Of a stretch of DNA of 64,000 bases, positions 33,861 to 43,341 are shown in pieces. The first letter of the stretch is position 1; every line of letters starts with the position of its first letter. The notes under the pieces were generated by a model. It was given only the letters and a program-made list of their open reading frames with translations, was not told where the DNA came from and did no database searches. Both the position numbers and the translations under genes were made by a program. Source of the DNA: JACCZX01 sp963801035 (lineage in GTDB: Bacteria; Pseudomonadota; Gammaproteobacteria; Burkholderiales; Burkholderiaceae_F); the NCBI GenBank assembly GCA_963801035.1, contig CAWDDF010000010.1, positions 62,001 to 126,000 on the forward strand, read 5' to 3'.

Positions 33861-34823
33861 ATGAAGAAGTTATTAATCGCTTTCGCGATCGCGCTCGCCG
33901 CAGTGACTGCGGCTCAGGCTCAAACGTGGCCGTCGAAGCCCGTGACGCTGGTAGTTCCTTTCCCGGCGGGAGGGTCGACGGATTCGATCGCTCGTGCAAT
34001 TGGTCCGAAGCTCAGCGCAGCGTATGGGCAGCAGTTCGTCGTCGACAACAAGCCGGGTGCTACCGGGACCATCGGGGCAGTGCACGTCAAGCGCGCGGCG
34101 CCCGATGGTTATACGTTTCTCGTGACGTCGCTTGGCCCGCTGGTGATCGTTCCGCACCTGATCAAGCCAATGCAGTACGACGCGCTGAAAGACTTCGATC
34201 TGATCACCGTTGCGGTGCAGGCGCCGAATGTCCTCGCGGTGCCGGCCGCTTCTCCGCACAAGTCGCTCGCTGATGTCATTGCGTACCTGAAGGCAAACCC
34301 GGGCAAGATGAGCTTCGCTTCTGCGGGCAATGGTTCGAGCGATCACCTGACGGCCGAATTGTTCTGGCTGCAAACCGGTACGACCGGCCTGCACATTCCT
34401 TACAAAGGAGGGGCGCCGGCCATCACCGACCTGCTGGGTAACCAAGTCGACGGGACGTTCATGAACATCAACACTGCGACGCCGCTGGTGAAGTCGGGCA
34501 AGTTACGGGCGCTTGCCATTACCAGTGCGAAGCGCTCCGAGGTACTCCCCGACGTGCCGACACTGATCGAGTCAGGCATCAAGGGCGTTGACGTCTATTC
34601 GTGGCAGGCCGTGGTCGGGCCCAAGGGGCTGCCGGCTGACGTGCGCGACAAGATGCATGCGGGAATCGTCGCTGCGCTGAATGATCCGGCGGTCAAGGAG
34701 AAGTTCACTTCGGTCGGTTTCGAAATTGTTGCCAACACGCCAGCGCAGTTCGCCGCTTTCCAGCAGCAGGAGTTCGCGCGTTGGAAGCAGGTGATCGAGA
34801 CCCGGAAGATCACCGCCGACTGA
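33861..34823 (+). CDS. Tripartite tricarboxylate transporter (Bug/TctC) substrate-binding protein
   Basis: 320 residues, intact. Periplasmic receptor with signal peptide (KKLLIAFAIALAAVTAAQAQ), then family landmarks WPSKPVTLVVPFPAGGSTD, IGPKLSAAYGQQFVVDNKPG, LHIPYKGGAPAITDLLGNQV and EVLPDVPTLIESGIKGVDVY. Start fixed by AAGGAGA 8 bases upstream. The membrane partners TctA/TctB are not in the window. Its position between garD and gudD, two bases before gudD, points to a C6 aldarate (galactarate/glucarate) as ligand; this is inference. Confidence 0.9.
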   Translation: MKKLLIAFAIALAAVTAAQAQTWPSKPVTLVVPFPAGGSTDSIARAIGPKLSAAYGQQFVVDNKPGATGTIGAVHVKRAAPDGYTFLVTSLGPLVIVPHLIKPMQYDALKDFDLITVAVQAPNVLAVPAASPHKSLADVIAYLKANPGKMSFASAGNGSSDHLTAELFWLQTGTTGLHIPYKGGAPAITDLLGNQVDGTFMNINTATPLVKSGKLRALAITSAKRSEVLPDVPTLIESGIKGVDVYSWQAVVGPKGLPADVRDKMHAGIVAALNDPAVKEKFTSVGFEIVANTPAQFAAFQQQEFARWKQVIETRKITAD

Positions 34824-34825
34824 TC

Positions 34826-36170
34826 ATGGCGGTTGCAACGACGCCGCAAGTCACTGACTTGCGCGTGATCCCTGTCGCGGGCCGCGACAGCATGCTGCTG
34901 AACCTGAGCGGCGCGCACGGCCCGTTTTTCACGCGCAATTTGTTGATCCTGACTGATAGCGCCGGGCGTACCGGCGTCGGCGAAGTACCGGGCGGCGAAA
35001 AGATCCGGCAGACGCTTGAAGATTCGCGCGGCCTCGTTGTCGGTCAACCGCTCGGTTCGCATCTGCGAGTGATGCAGCAGGTGCAGCGGCAATTTGCCGA
35101 TCGCGACGCGGGCGGTCGCGGGCTTCAAACCTTCGATCTGCGCACGACGATTCACGCGGTGACCGCGATCGAGTCGGCTTTGCTCGACTTGCTCGGCCAG
35201 CATCTTGGTGTGCCGGTCGCTGCGCTGCTGGGCGAAGGCGTGCAGCGGGAGCGCGTCGAGATGCTCGGTTATCTGTTCTTCGTCGGCGATCGCACGAAGA
35301 CCGATCTGCCGTATGTTGACCCGGCCAGCGAGCCGAAAGCGGACAACACGTGGTCTCGCGTGCGCCACGAAACCGCGCTGACGCCGCAGGCAATCGTTCA
35401 TCAGGCCGAAGCGGCGTACGAGCGCTACGGCTTCAACGACTTCAAGTTGAAGGGCGGTGTGCTGGCCGGTGAAGCAGAGGTCGAAGCCGTAACAGCTCTG
35501 CACGAGCGTTTTCCGCAAGCGCGTGTAACGCTCGACCCGAATGGCGGATGGTTGTTGAAGGATGCGGTGCGTCTGATGCGCGATATGCGAGATGTGGTCG
35601 CGTACGCGGAGGATCCGTGCGGTGCCGAGGACGGATTTTCCGGGCGCGAAGTGATGGCCGAGTTTCGTCGCGCGACCGGTTTGCCAACGGCGACCAACAT
35701 GGTGGCGACCGACTGGCGGCAGATGGTGCACGCACTCGCGCTGCAGTCGGTCGACATTCCGCTCGCCGATCCGCACTTCTGGACGATGGCAGGCTCGGTG
35801 CGCGTCGCGCAGACGTGCCGCGATTGGGGACTCACCTGGGGCTCGCACTCGAACAATCATTTCGACGTATCGCTTGGCGATGTTTACGCACGTTGGCGCT
35901 GCCGCGCCAGGCAAGGTCACCGCGATCGATACGCACTGGATCTGGCAGGACGGTCAGCGGCTGACGAAGGAACCGCTGCAGATTCGCGGCGGGTTCGTTG
36001 ACTTACCGAAGAAGCCGGGCCTCGGTGTCGAACTCGACATGGTCGAGGTCGAGAAGGCGCATCAGCTGTATCAGCAACACGGCCTGGGATCGCGTGACGA
36101 TTCCGCCGCGATGCAGTTTTTGATTCCTGGTTGGAAGTTTGATCCGAAGCGTCCCTGCCTGGTTCGCTAG
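34826..36170 (+). CDS. gudD: Glucarate dehydratase, one frameshift
   Basis: 447 codons, the usual length. Enolase-superfamily enzyme making 5-keto-4-deoxyglucarate from D-glucarate. Visible: IESALLDLLGQHLGVPVAAL, catalytic DFKLKGG (KxK), metal ligands in TLDPNGGW and AEDPCGAEDG, NMVATDWRQMVHA, and catalytic His in GSHSNNHFDVSL. One extra G near 35876-35878 splits SL and AMFTHVGAAAPG; the rest (ITPG-like VTAIDTHWIWQDG...GFVDLPKKPGLGVELD) is typical. It begins two bases after the TctC stop. Confidence 0.9.
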
Positions 36171-36193
36171 GGTCTACGCCGCGACACCGTAGC

Positions 36194-37145
36194 TCAACCC
36201 ACTGGCGTCACCAGCGGCCGACCGGCCGCGTAAGCCGCAACATTGTCGAGCACCAGCTGCGCCATCGCGCCTCGCGTTTCATCCGTTGCACTCGCCTGAT
36301 GCGGTTGCAGAACCACATTGTCGAGATCGAACAAGAGCAGCGGGAGCACGCGGTTCGTCAACGAAGACGTCGAGCCCCGCGCCACCGAGTTGGCCGTTGC
36401 CAAGCAGCTCCACCATCGCCACTTCATCGACCACGGAGCCGCGCGAGATGTTGATGAAAATACCTTTGGGACCCAACGCAGTCATCACTTCGCGGCTGAT
36501 CAACCCGCGAGTCGCCTCCCCGCCGGGACAAGCCGCCACGAGAAAATCAACCGATCGCGCGAGCTCGACAAGATTCGGTTCGAAGCGGTACGGCAGTTTT
36601 TTGTCGGACGGGCCATGCCACGCGATCTGCATGTCGAACCCTGCGGCGCGACGCGCGATTCCTTGCCCGATACGACCCATGCCCACAATGCCCAGTCGCT
36701 TGCCGCTGACCTTACTCGTATAAGGAAAGGCGCCTTGCAACCAGCGGCCCGCGCGCACGAAGCGGTCTGCCACCGCCATGCGGCGTGCAGTTGCCAGCAT
36801 CAGTCCGATGGCGAGATCGGCAACGTCGTCGGTCAACACATCCGGCGTGTTGGTGACCGCGACGCCATGCTCGCGCGCTGCTGCGAGATCAACCGAGTCA
36901 AGTCCGACACTGAAACATGCGATGAGTTTGAGATGCGGCAGCCGCTCGATCAGTGGACGCTTGATGCCGGCACCTCCGCCACTCGTCACGACGACATCGA
37001 TGCGCGGCGCTACTTCGGCGATCAAGGCGTCTCGATCCGCGGCTTTCCACAGCAAGTGCGTTGTATAGGTTTCCTGCAGCTTGACCTGGGCCGGCTCATA
37101 TAAGGGAGAAATCGCCAGAACTTCTGGCTTGATGGATTTCGCCAT
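36194..37145 (-). CDS. D-isomer-specific 2-hydroxyacid dehydrogenase, one frameshift
   Basis: 317 codons. NAD(P)-dependent reductase/dehydrogenase of 2-keto/2-hydroxy acids, glyoxylate/hydroxypyruvate reductase-like. Rossmann motif GIVGMGRIGQGIARRAAGFD near residue 150; NISRGSVVDEVAMVELL; catalytic His in LQPHQASATDETRGAM after the break. One extra base near 36334 shifts the frame after PRAPAAL. It is four bases downstream of the FAH-type gene; a plausible role is removing glyoxylate/glycolate produced by that hydrolase. Confidence 0.85.
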
Positions 37146-37148
37146 TTT

Positions 37149-37995
37149 TCAATCGTGCGCGCGAACGTTCTGGCGCTGCTCGCCCAGGCCGGCGATTCCA
37201 AGCGTGACCACGTCGCCGCTCTTCAGATAACGCGGCGGCTTCATTCCCATGCCGACTCCCGGCGGGGTACCGGTGGTAATGATGTCGCCCGGCATCAGCG
37301 TCATGAATTGACTGACGTAGCTCACCAGATGCGCGCAGCCGAAAATCATTGTCGATGTGTTGCCGCGCTGCGCGCGCTGACCGTTGACGTCAAGCCACAT
37401 ATCGAGCTTCTGCGGATCGGGCACTTCATCGCGCGTCACCAGATACGGCCCGATCGGACCGAACGTGTCGCAGCCTTTGCCTTTGTCCCATTGGCTTCCG
37501 CGCTCGAGCTGAAATTGTCGCTCGGAGACGTCGTTGACCACGCAGTAGCCCGCCACATAGTCGAGCGCGCGTTCCATCGTCACGTACTGCGCCTGAGTGC
37601 CGATCACGACACCCAGCTCAACTTCCCAATCGGTCTTGGTCGAATTTCGGGGAATGATCACGTCATCGTTCGGTCCCGTAATGCACGTGGTCGCCTTCAT
37701 GAAAATAATGGGTTCCTTCGGTACAGGTACTCCGGACTCCGCAGCGTGATCGGCGTAGTTAAGCCCGATCGCGATGAATTTGCCGATACCGATATAGGGC
37801 ACACCGAGTCGCGGCGAGCCTGAGACCAGCGGCAGCGATTCGGGCTTTACTTGCGCGAGCTTCTTTAGTTCGCGCGGAGCGAGGTGGAGGCTGTCGATCT
37901 GGTCGACAACGCCCGACAGATCGCGGATCTTGCCGGCCGAATCCAGCATGCCCGGCTTCTCGTAACCATTAAGGGCCATAGCGCAACAGTTTCAT
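37149..37995 (-). CDS. Fumarylacetoacetate-hydrolase-family enzyme (2,4-diketo-3-deoxy-sugar-acid hydrolase-like), one frameshift near the start
   Basis: 282 codons. Cleaves a C-C bond in a 2,4-diketo acid to pyruvate plus a short hydroxy acid. The true start is probably MKLLRYG at 37995 (AAGG upstream), joined through one extra C near 37973 to LNGYEKPGMLDSAGKIRDL. Catalytic domain: FIAIGLNYADHAAESGVPVP, IFMKATTCITGPND, TDWEVELGVVIG (metal Glu), DVSERQFQLERGSQWDKGKG, DIITTGTPPGVGMGMKPPRY. This full set is shared with hydrolases of L-fuconate/L-rhamnonate and pentonate pathways. Partners nearby are two SDRs and a 2-hydroxyacid dehydrogenase. Confidence 0.88.
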
Positions 37996-38026
37996 AAACG
38001 TGCCTTTTATCATGCAGTTGTAATGA

Positions 38027-38058
38027 AAAAAATCGTCTGGCTCCGCCAGCGATTTTTT
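38027..38058 (-). terminator. Intrinsic terminator
   Basis: AAAAAATCG and CTGGC pair with GCCAG and CGATTTTTT around TCC, with one bulged base. Read on the minus strand, a GC stem is followed by a T-run, 44 bases after the SDR stop. It separates the SDR transcript from the FAH/hydroxyacid dehydrogenase pair, which therefore needs its own promoter. Confidence 0.75.
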
Positions 38059-38101
38059 CTGACTAATCGCACAAAAGTAGGTTTGCACTTTCGTGCGCCT
38101 G

Positions 38102-38836
38102 TTAAAGACTCATGCCGCCGTCGACAAAGATTGCTTGGCCGGTCATGAATGATGATTCATCCGACACGAGGTATACGAACGTCTCCGCAATCTCTTCTGC
38201 TGTCGCCAACCGGCCCATCGGCTGTCTTGCAACGAAATCCTTGCGCGCCTGCACCGGATCGGCAAACGCGTTGATGCGCTCGCCGAGTGATGGCGTGTCC
38301 ACCGTACCGGGACACACACAATTGACGCGGATGTTCTGTTTGACGTGATCGATCGCCAGTGCGCGTGTGAAGCCGGCCACTGCTGCCTTGCTTGCTGCAT
38401 AAGCGAGTCGATTCGGCGCCGCTTTGTGCGCACCTAACACGGAAGCCATGTTCAAGATGGTGCCGCCCCCCGCGGCAATCATCTTTGGCAGCATCGCCTT
38501 CGTCATGACGAACATGCTTCGTACGTTTAAATCGAAGCTGAAATCCCAATCCTTGGCAGTGCAGTCGAGAATTGTGCCGTGGGCCACGTATCCAGCGCAG
38601 TTAAACAAAACATTGACAGCACCGGTGTTCTCAACAAAAGCCTGAACCGCTGCGTCGTCCAGGACGTCCAGCTTTCGCTTCGTAATCGCCTGCGGCAGGT
38701 CGGCCAGCAACTCGTCCTTCAGGTCGCTCGCAATCACCTTCGCGCCCTCGCGCGCAAATGCAAGAACCGCTGCGCGCCCCATTCCCTGCGCGGCCGCCGT
38801 GACCAACACCGTTTTTCCCTGCAAGCGGCCAGCCAT
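38102..38836 (-). CDS. SDR-family dehydrogenase (2-keto-3-deoxy-sugar-acid dehydrogenase-like)
   Basis: 244 residues, intact. Cofactor loop TAAAQGMGRAAVLAF near residue 12, NVLFNCAGYVAHG, catalytic Ser in NMASVLG, YAASKAAVAG near 150, and C-terminal GQAIFVDGGMSL. Closest known theme is the DHRS6/KDF dehydrogenase group, which oxidises 2-keto-3-deoxy-L-fuconate. Start at 38836 has GGAGG upstream. It is divergent from the GntR gene with operator copy 2 between them. Together with the FAH-type hydrolase it would form an oxidative non-phosphorylative branch. Confidence 0.88.
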   Translation of the reverse strand: MAGRLQGKTVLVTAAAQGMGRAAVLAFAREGAKVIASDLKDELLADLPQAITKRKLDVLDDAAVQAFVENTGAVNVLFNCAGYVAHGTILDCTAKDWDFSFDLNVRSMFVMTKAMLPKMIAAGGGTILNMASVLGAHKAAPNRLAYAASKAAVAGFTRALAIDHVKQNIRVNCVCPGTVDTPSLGERINAFADPVQARKDFVARQPMGRLATAEEIAETFVYLVSDESSFMTGQAIFVDGGMSL

Positions 38837-38901
38837 TGATCCTCCGTTGCTTGACACTGCTGGGGCCGCGTGTGAAGCTCGACCGCCAGAATTCGAACAC
38901 A

Positions 38902-38922
38902 AATTGGTCTGACCACTTGACC
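38902..38922. promoter_or_regulatory. Predicted FadR/GntR-type operator, copy 2
   Basis: AATTGGTCTGACCA followed by CTTGACC, identical to 21354-21374 except the central base. TGGTC-T-GACCA is palindromic. It lies between SDR (start 38836) and GntR (start 38983), so the regulator probably represses itself, the TRAP operon and the SDR. Confidence 0.72.
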
Positions 38923-38982
38923 AGCCGCGCAGTGTAAGCAAACGATCCAACCACTGTCTACTTCCGTTGACTATTTGCCAGC

Positions 38983-39741
38983 ATGCCGATCAAGGCGGTC
39001 GAATCGCAACGCTTATACCGGCGCATCGCGGAAGAAATTTCGCGACTGATCAAGCGCGGAGAGTACAAGCCGGGAGCGCGGCTGCCACCCGAGCGCGACC
39101 TGGCGGCAATGCTGAAGGTGAGCCGCCCGTCGGTGCGCGAAGCGCTGATAGCGCTGGAGGTTGAAGGCTATGTCGACGTCCGCGTTGGCTCAGGTGTTTA
39201 CGTGTCGCGTGCCGGGGGTTCGCGCGGCAAATCGATGCGGCTACCCGCGGATTCGGGACCGTTCGAGTTGATAACTGCGCGTCGTCTGTTGGAGTCCGAA
39301 TGCGCCGCCCTGGCTGCCAAGCATGCCAGCCCGGCACAAATTCGCCGTATGCGTGCAGCGCTCGCTGCGATGGTCCGTGATCGCAAGCGCAATGTGATGC
39401 CGCTCGAAAATGACCGCAGATTTCATCTGGAAATGGCAGAGGCCGCGGGCAACAGCGCGCTTGCATTGCTGGTGCGCACCCTATGGGACCAGCGCACCGG
39501 CCCATTGTTTCTGCAACTGGAGCATCACTTCGATACGCCTGACCTATGGGACGCAGCGATTGCCGAGCACCAATCGGTGATGGTTGCGATTGAAGCGCAC
39601 GATGGAGTGAAGGCACGTACGACGATGCGCAGGCATATGGATCAGGCCGCAAGACGATTCCAGAAAAGCTGGACTACCGGCAGCTCGCAGCCCACAAAAA
39701 AGGCGTCAAAACAGCACGGAGCCGGCAATGGCGCAGCCTGA
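38983..39741 (+). CDS. GntR-family transcriptional regulator, FadR/FCD type
   Basis: 252 residues, intact. N-terminal winged helix: EEISRLIKRGEYKPGARLPP, ERDLAAMLKVSRPSVREALI, LEVEGYVDVRVGSGVYV. C-terminal FCD ligand domain with metal-binding pattern (NDRRFHLEMAEAAGN, EHQSVMVAIEAHDGVKART.MRRHM). Such regulators of the UxuR/ExuR type sense sugar acids or hydroxy acids and usually repress. The next gene, dctQ, starts 14 bases before its stop, so regulator and transporter share a transcript. Operators at 38902 and 21354 are its likely targets. Confidence 0.9.
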   Translation: MPIKAVESQRLYRRIAEEISRLIKRGEYKPGARLPPERDLAAMLKVSRPSVREALIALEVEGYVDVRVGSGVYVSRAGGSRGKSMRLPADSGPFELITARRLLESECAALAAKHASPAQIRRMRAALAAMVRDRKRNVMPLENDRRFHLEMAEAAGNSALALLVRTLWDQRTGPLFLQLEHHFDTPDLWDAAIAEHQSVMVAIEAHDGVKARTTMRRHMDQAARRFQKSWTTGSSQPTKKASKQHGAGNGAA

Positions 39742-40309
39742 AAAATCCACGCCCGACGTTAACGAGCACGTGCTGACTGCAAGCGGCGAGTTCGACGTTC
39801 ACGACGCACCGATCGACATTGGCGTCTATCGCTTTGAGGATTGGATCGCGTTCGTGTTCTTCTGGGCGCTGTCGGCCGTGATTTTTCTGCAGTTCTTCAC
39901 GCGCTACGCCCTGAACGACTCGGCATCATGGACCGAGGAGATTGCGCGCTATCTGTTGATCTGCACCGTGTTTATCGGGGCGGCGATCGGCGTACGCAAG
40001 AACAATCACATACAGGTCGATTTCCTGTACCGCGTATTGCCGAAGCCGTTGATGCGCGTGATGTCGGTCCTCGTTGACGCTGCGCGCATCGCCTTTCTTG
40101 CCTATGCGACCTGGCTGACGTTTCAACTGCTAATGCGCATCGGAGGACAGCAGATGTCGGTGATCGACCTTCCGATCGGGCTGGTTTACAGCGTTGTGCT
40201 CGTGGGTTTCGCACTGATGACCTGGCGCGCGATTGATGTGGCAATCGCGAACTGGCGTCGAAAGGCTTCGGTGCTCGAAAAGCCAGAGCTGGCGGAGAGC
40301 GCAACGTGA
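39728..40309 (+). CDS. dctQ: TRAP transporter small membrane subunit (DctQ)
   Basis: 193 residues, intact. Four hydrophobic helices: WIAFVFFWALSAVIFLQFFT, IARYLLICTVFIGAAIGVRK, VDAARIAFLAYATWLTFQLL, GLVYSVVLVGFALMTWRAID. The motif WTEEIARYLLI.. and GVRKNNHIQVDFL is diagnostic for DctQ. It joins DctP (43342) and DctM (40320) in a sodium-driven importer for a carboxylate. It overlaps the regulator gene by 14 bases. Confidence 0.9.
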   Translation: MAQPEKSTPDVNEHVLTASGEFDVHDAPIDIGVYRFEDWIAFVFFWALSAVIFLQFFTRYALNDSASWTEEIARYLLICTVFIGAAIGVRKNNHIQVDFLYRVLPKPLMRVMSVLVDAARIAFLAYATWLTFQLLMRIGGQQMSVIDLPIGLVYSVVLVGFALMTWRAIDVAIANWRRKASVLEKPELAESAT

Positions 40310-40319
40310 GAAACATTCA

Positions 40320-41724
40320 ATGAGCCCGGCCAGCTTCAAGCTGCTGTTTCTGGTGCTGATGGGGTCAGGCATTCCGGTCGCCATCGCAATGGCCGGCTCG
40401 TCGCTGATCTTCGTGATGGCGACGGGTCTGGTGCCGGACTTTGTCGTGATTCACCGGATGGTCAGCGGTATCGATTCGTTTCCGTTGCTTGCGGTTCCAT
40501 TCTTCATCCTCGCCGGCAACCTGATGAATTCGGCCGGCATAACCAACCGTATCTACAACTTCGCGCTTGCATTGGTTGGCTGGCTGCGCGGCGGGTTGGG
40601 GCACGTCAACGTCGTGGGATCGATGATCTTTGCCGGCATGTCGGGAACCGCTATCGCGGACGCCGCCGGGCTCGGAACGATCGAGATCAAGGCGATGAAG
40701 GATCACGGCTACAACCTCGAATTTGCAGTCGGCGTGACAGCCGCATCGGCCACGCTCGGACCGATCATTCCGCCTTCGCTGCCGTTCGTGATCTACGCAA
40801 TGTTCGCCAATGTCTCGGTAGGGGCGCTTGTTCCTCGCGGGCATTTTGCCGGGCGTCGTCATGGCGTTGCTGATGATGGCCACCGTCGCCTTCTTCGCGC
40901 ACAAGAATAAATGGGGCGGTGACATCGCGTTCGAGTGGAAGCGGATCGGCAAAGCGCTGCTCGAGCTCGCGATCGTTGCCGGATTTCCGATAGCGATCTG
41001 GCTCGTGACGCAACAGGGCACAAACCCGGTGTGGACCGTGGTGATCGGACTTGCGTTGTTGCTCGCGGCCGATCGTTATTTTCGATTCAACGCGGTGCTT
41101 CCGATCATGACGCCAGTGCTGTTGATCGGCGGCATGACGAGTGGCGTATTTACTGCCACCGAGGGCGCAATTGCGGCGTGCGTGTGGTCATTGTTCCTCG
41201 GCGTCGCGTGGTTTCGGACGTTGAACTGGAAGATGCTGATCAAGGTGTCGATGGACACGATCGAGACTACGGCCACGGTCCTGTTCATCGTCGCAGCCGC
41301 ATCCATCTTCGGCTGGATGCTGACGGTCACAAAAACCACCGAGCTGATCGCGGGATGGGTGCTTGCCTTTACGCAGGAGCCATGGGTTTTCCTGTTACTG
41401 GCCAACGGCTTGATGCTGTTCGTCGGCTGTTTCCTGGAACCGGTGGCTGCGATTACGATCCTGGTTCCGGTGCTGCTACCGATTGTGCTGAAGCTGGGGA
41501 TTGACCCAGTGCATTTCGGGTTGATCATGGTGCTTAATCTAATGATCGGCCTGCTGCATCCACCGATGGGGCTGGTGCTATACGTTCTTGCGCGCGTGGC
41601 CAAGCTGTCGATCGAGCGCACGACGATGGCGATCCTGCCGTGGCTGGTGCCGCTGCTGATCAGCCTGGTGCTGATCACGTATGTGCCGATCATCAGCCTG
41701 TGGCTGCCGCGGCTGGCGATGTAG
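40320..41724 (+). CDS. dctM: TRAP transporter large permease (DctM), one frameshift
   Basis: 467 codons after removing one base near 40829. About 12 membrane helices. Landmarks: FKLLFLVLMGSGIPVAIAMA, FPLLAVPFFILAGNLMNSAG, MIFAGMSGTAIADAAGLGTI, GVTAASATLGPIIPPSLPFV, and later MTSGVFTATEGAIAACVWSL, GCFLEPVAAITILVPVLLPI, LMIGLLHPPMGLVLYVLARV. The break splits VSVGAL and FLAGILPG. It starts 10 bases after dctQ. Confidence 0.88.
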
Positions 41725-41736
41725 GGAAGGGAACGA

Positions 41737-43293
41737 ATGCTGCAAGAAGTGCCGCTTGTATTGAGACTTAACGCCGCCGATGACGTTGTCATCGCGCGCA
41801 AACAATTGGTGTCGGGCACGCTTGTCAAGAACGAAGGCGTGACTGTGATTGGTCTGGTCCCGCCGGGACACAAGCTCGCGACGCGCGCGATTGCAAAGGG
41901 CGCGCCGGTACGCCGCTACAACCAGATCATCGGGTTTGCGACGCGCGACATTCGCGCCGGCGAACACGTTCATCTGCACAACATGGGAATCGGCAGCGAG
42001 CATGGTGCCAACGTCGGTGGCGCGGCGCGCGATTACGCTTTCTGTGCCGATGCGAGGCCGACGGCGATGATCAATCCGCCGGCGAGCTTTATGGGCATCG
42101 TGCGCGACGACGGGCGCGTCGCGACGCGCAACTATGTCGCGATCATCTCGAGCGTCAACTGCTCGGCAACGGTTTCTCGTGCGATCGCGGATCAGTTCCG
42201 CACTGACATTCGCCCCGAGGTGCTCGCGCCTTATCAAAATATCGACGGCGTGATAGCGCTGACGCACGGCACCGGCTGCGGCATGGATATGGGCGAAAGC
42301 ATGGACGTGCTGCGCCGGACGATGGCAGGCTATGCAAGGCATCCGAACATCGCAGCGACGATTTTCATTGGCCTCGGCTGCGAGGCGAATCAGATCACGT
42401 CATTGCTGGGTGCCGAAGGCCTGAAGGAGAGCGACCGGCTCGCGCGCTACAACATGCAGGACGTTGGCGGAACCGCGAAAGCGATCGAGCGCGGCGTGGG
42501 CATCGTTAAGGACATGCTGCCGGCGGCGAACCGCGTTGAGAGAACGGCGGTATCTGCCAGTCATCTGATGCTGGGTCTGCAATGCGGAGGCTCCGACGGA
42601 TACTCGGGCATTACTGCGAATCCCGCGCTCGGCAATGCGGTCGATCGGCTGGTCGCGCACGGCGGCACCGCAATACTTTCCGAAACGCCGGAGATTTATG
42701 GCGCCGAACACTTGCTGACGCGTCGCGCGGTTTCGCGCGAAGTCGGCGAGAAGCTGATCGAGCGCATCAAGTGGTGGGAGGACTACACCGCGCGCAATCA
42801 CGGCGAGATGAACAACAACCCCTCGCCGGGCAACAAGGCGGGCGGGCTGACGACGATCCTCGAAAAGTCGCTCGGCGCGGTTGCAAAGGGCGGCACGACC
42901 AATCTGGTCGATGTGGTCGAGTACGCGCAGCCGGTCAAGGCAAAAGGATTTGTTTATATGGATACGCCCGGCTACGACCCGGTATCGGCGACCGGGCAGG
43001 TCGCCGGTGGCGCAAACATGATCGTGTTCACGACGGGTCGAGGATCGGCGTACGGATGCGCTCCGTCACCGTCGCTGAAGCTATCGACCAACACCGAGCT
43101 ATGGCAGCGCCAGCAGGAAGACATCGATCTGAACTGCGGCGAGATCGCGGACGGCGCTGCAACGATCGAGGACATCGGCGAGCGGCTGTTCCAGCTGATA
43201 CTTGCCACCGCGTCGGGCGAGAAAACCAAGAGCGAGCGTTTTGGCTATGGCCAGAGCGAATTCATTCCATGGCAGTTGGGCGCGACGATGTAG
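41737..43293 (+). CDS. UxaA-family altronate dehydratase-like hydro-lyase
   Basis: 518 residues, intact. Fused SAF (residues ~10-90: DDVVIARKQLVSGTLVK, GHKLATRAIAKGAPVRRYNQ) and catalytic parts: IVRDDGRVATRNYVAI, LTHGTGCGMDMGESMDVL, FIGLGCEANQI, MLGLQCGGSDGYSGITANPA, NNNPSPGNKAGGLTTILEKS, TTGRGSAYGCAP. The Cys residues suit an iron-dependent lyase. It could act on altronate, another hydroxy acid or, as for the related SuyAB lyases, sulfolactate; the sequence alone does not decide. It is placed between dctM and dctP in the TRAP operon, so its substrate is probably what the TRAP system imports. Confidence 0.87.
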   Translation: MLQEVPLVLRLNAADDVVIARKQLVSGTLVKNEGVTVIGLVPPGHKLATRAIAKGAPVRRYNQIIGFATRDIRAGEHVHLHNMGIGSEHGANVGGAARDYAFCADARPTAMINPPASFMGIVRDDGRVATRNYVAIISSVNCSATVSRAIADQFRTDIRPEVLAPYQNIDGVIALTHGTGCGMDMGESMDVLRRTMAGYARHPNIAATIFIGLGCEANQITSLLGAEGLKESDRLARYNMQDVGGTAKAIERGVGIVKDMLPAANRVERTAVSASHLMLGLQCGGSDGYSGITANPALGNAVDRLVAHGGTAILSETPEIYGAEHLLTRRAVSREVGEKLIERIKWWEDYTARNHGEMNNNPSPGNKAGGLTTILEKSLGAVAKGGTTNLVDVVEYAQPVKAKGFVYMDTPGYDPVSATGQVAGGANMIVFTTGRGSAYGCAPSPSLKLSTNTELWQRQQEDIDLNCGEIADGAATIEDIGERLFQLILATASGEKTKSERFGYGQSEFIPWQLGATM

Positions 43294-43341
43294 CTCAACA
43301 GTCACTGCTTTGCATGACCGATTTACGATCCAGGAGGAGAC

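Noticed and set aside
34595..35920. Antisense 441-codon frame across gudD
   Set aside because: The sense frame has all enolase-superfamily motifs; the antisense product is Arg/Ala/His-rich without a family.
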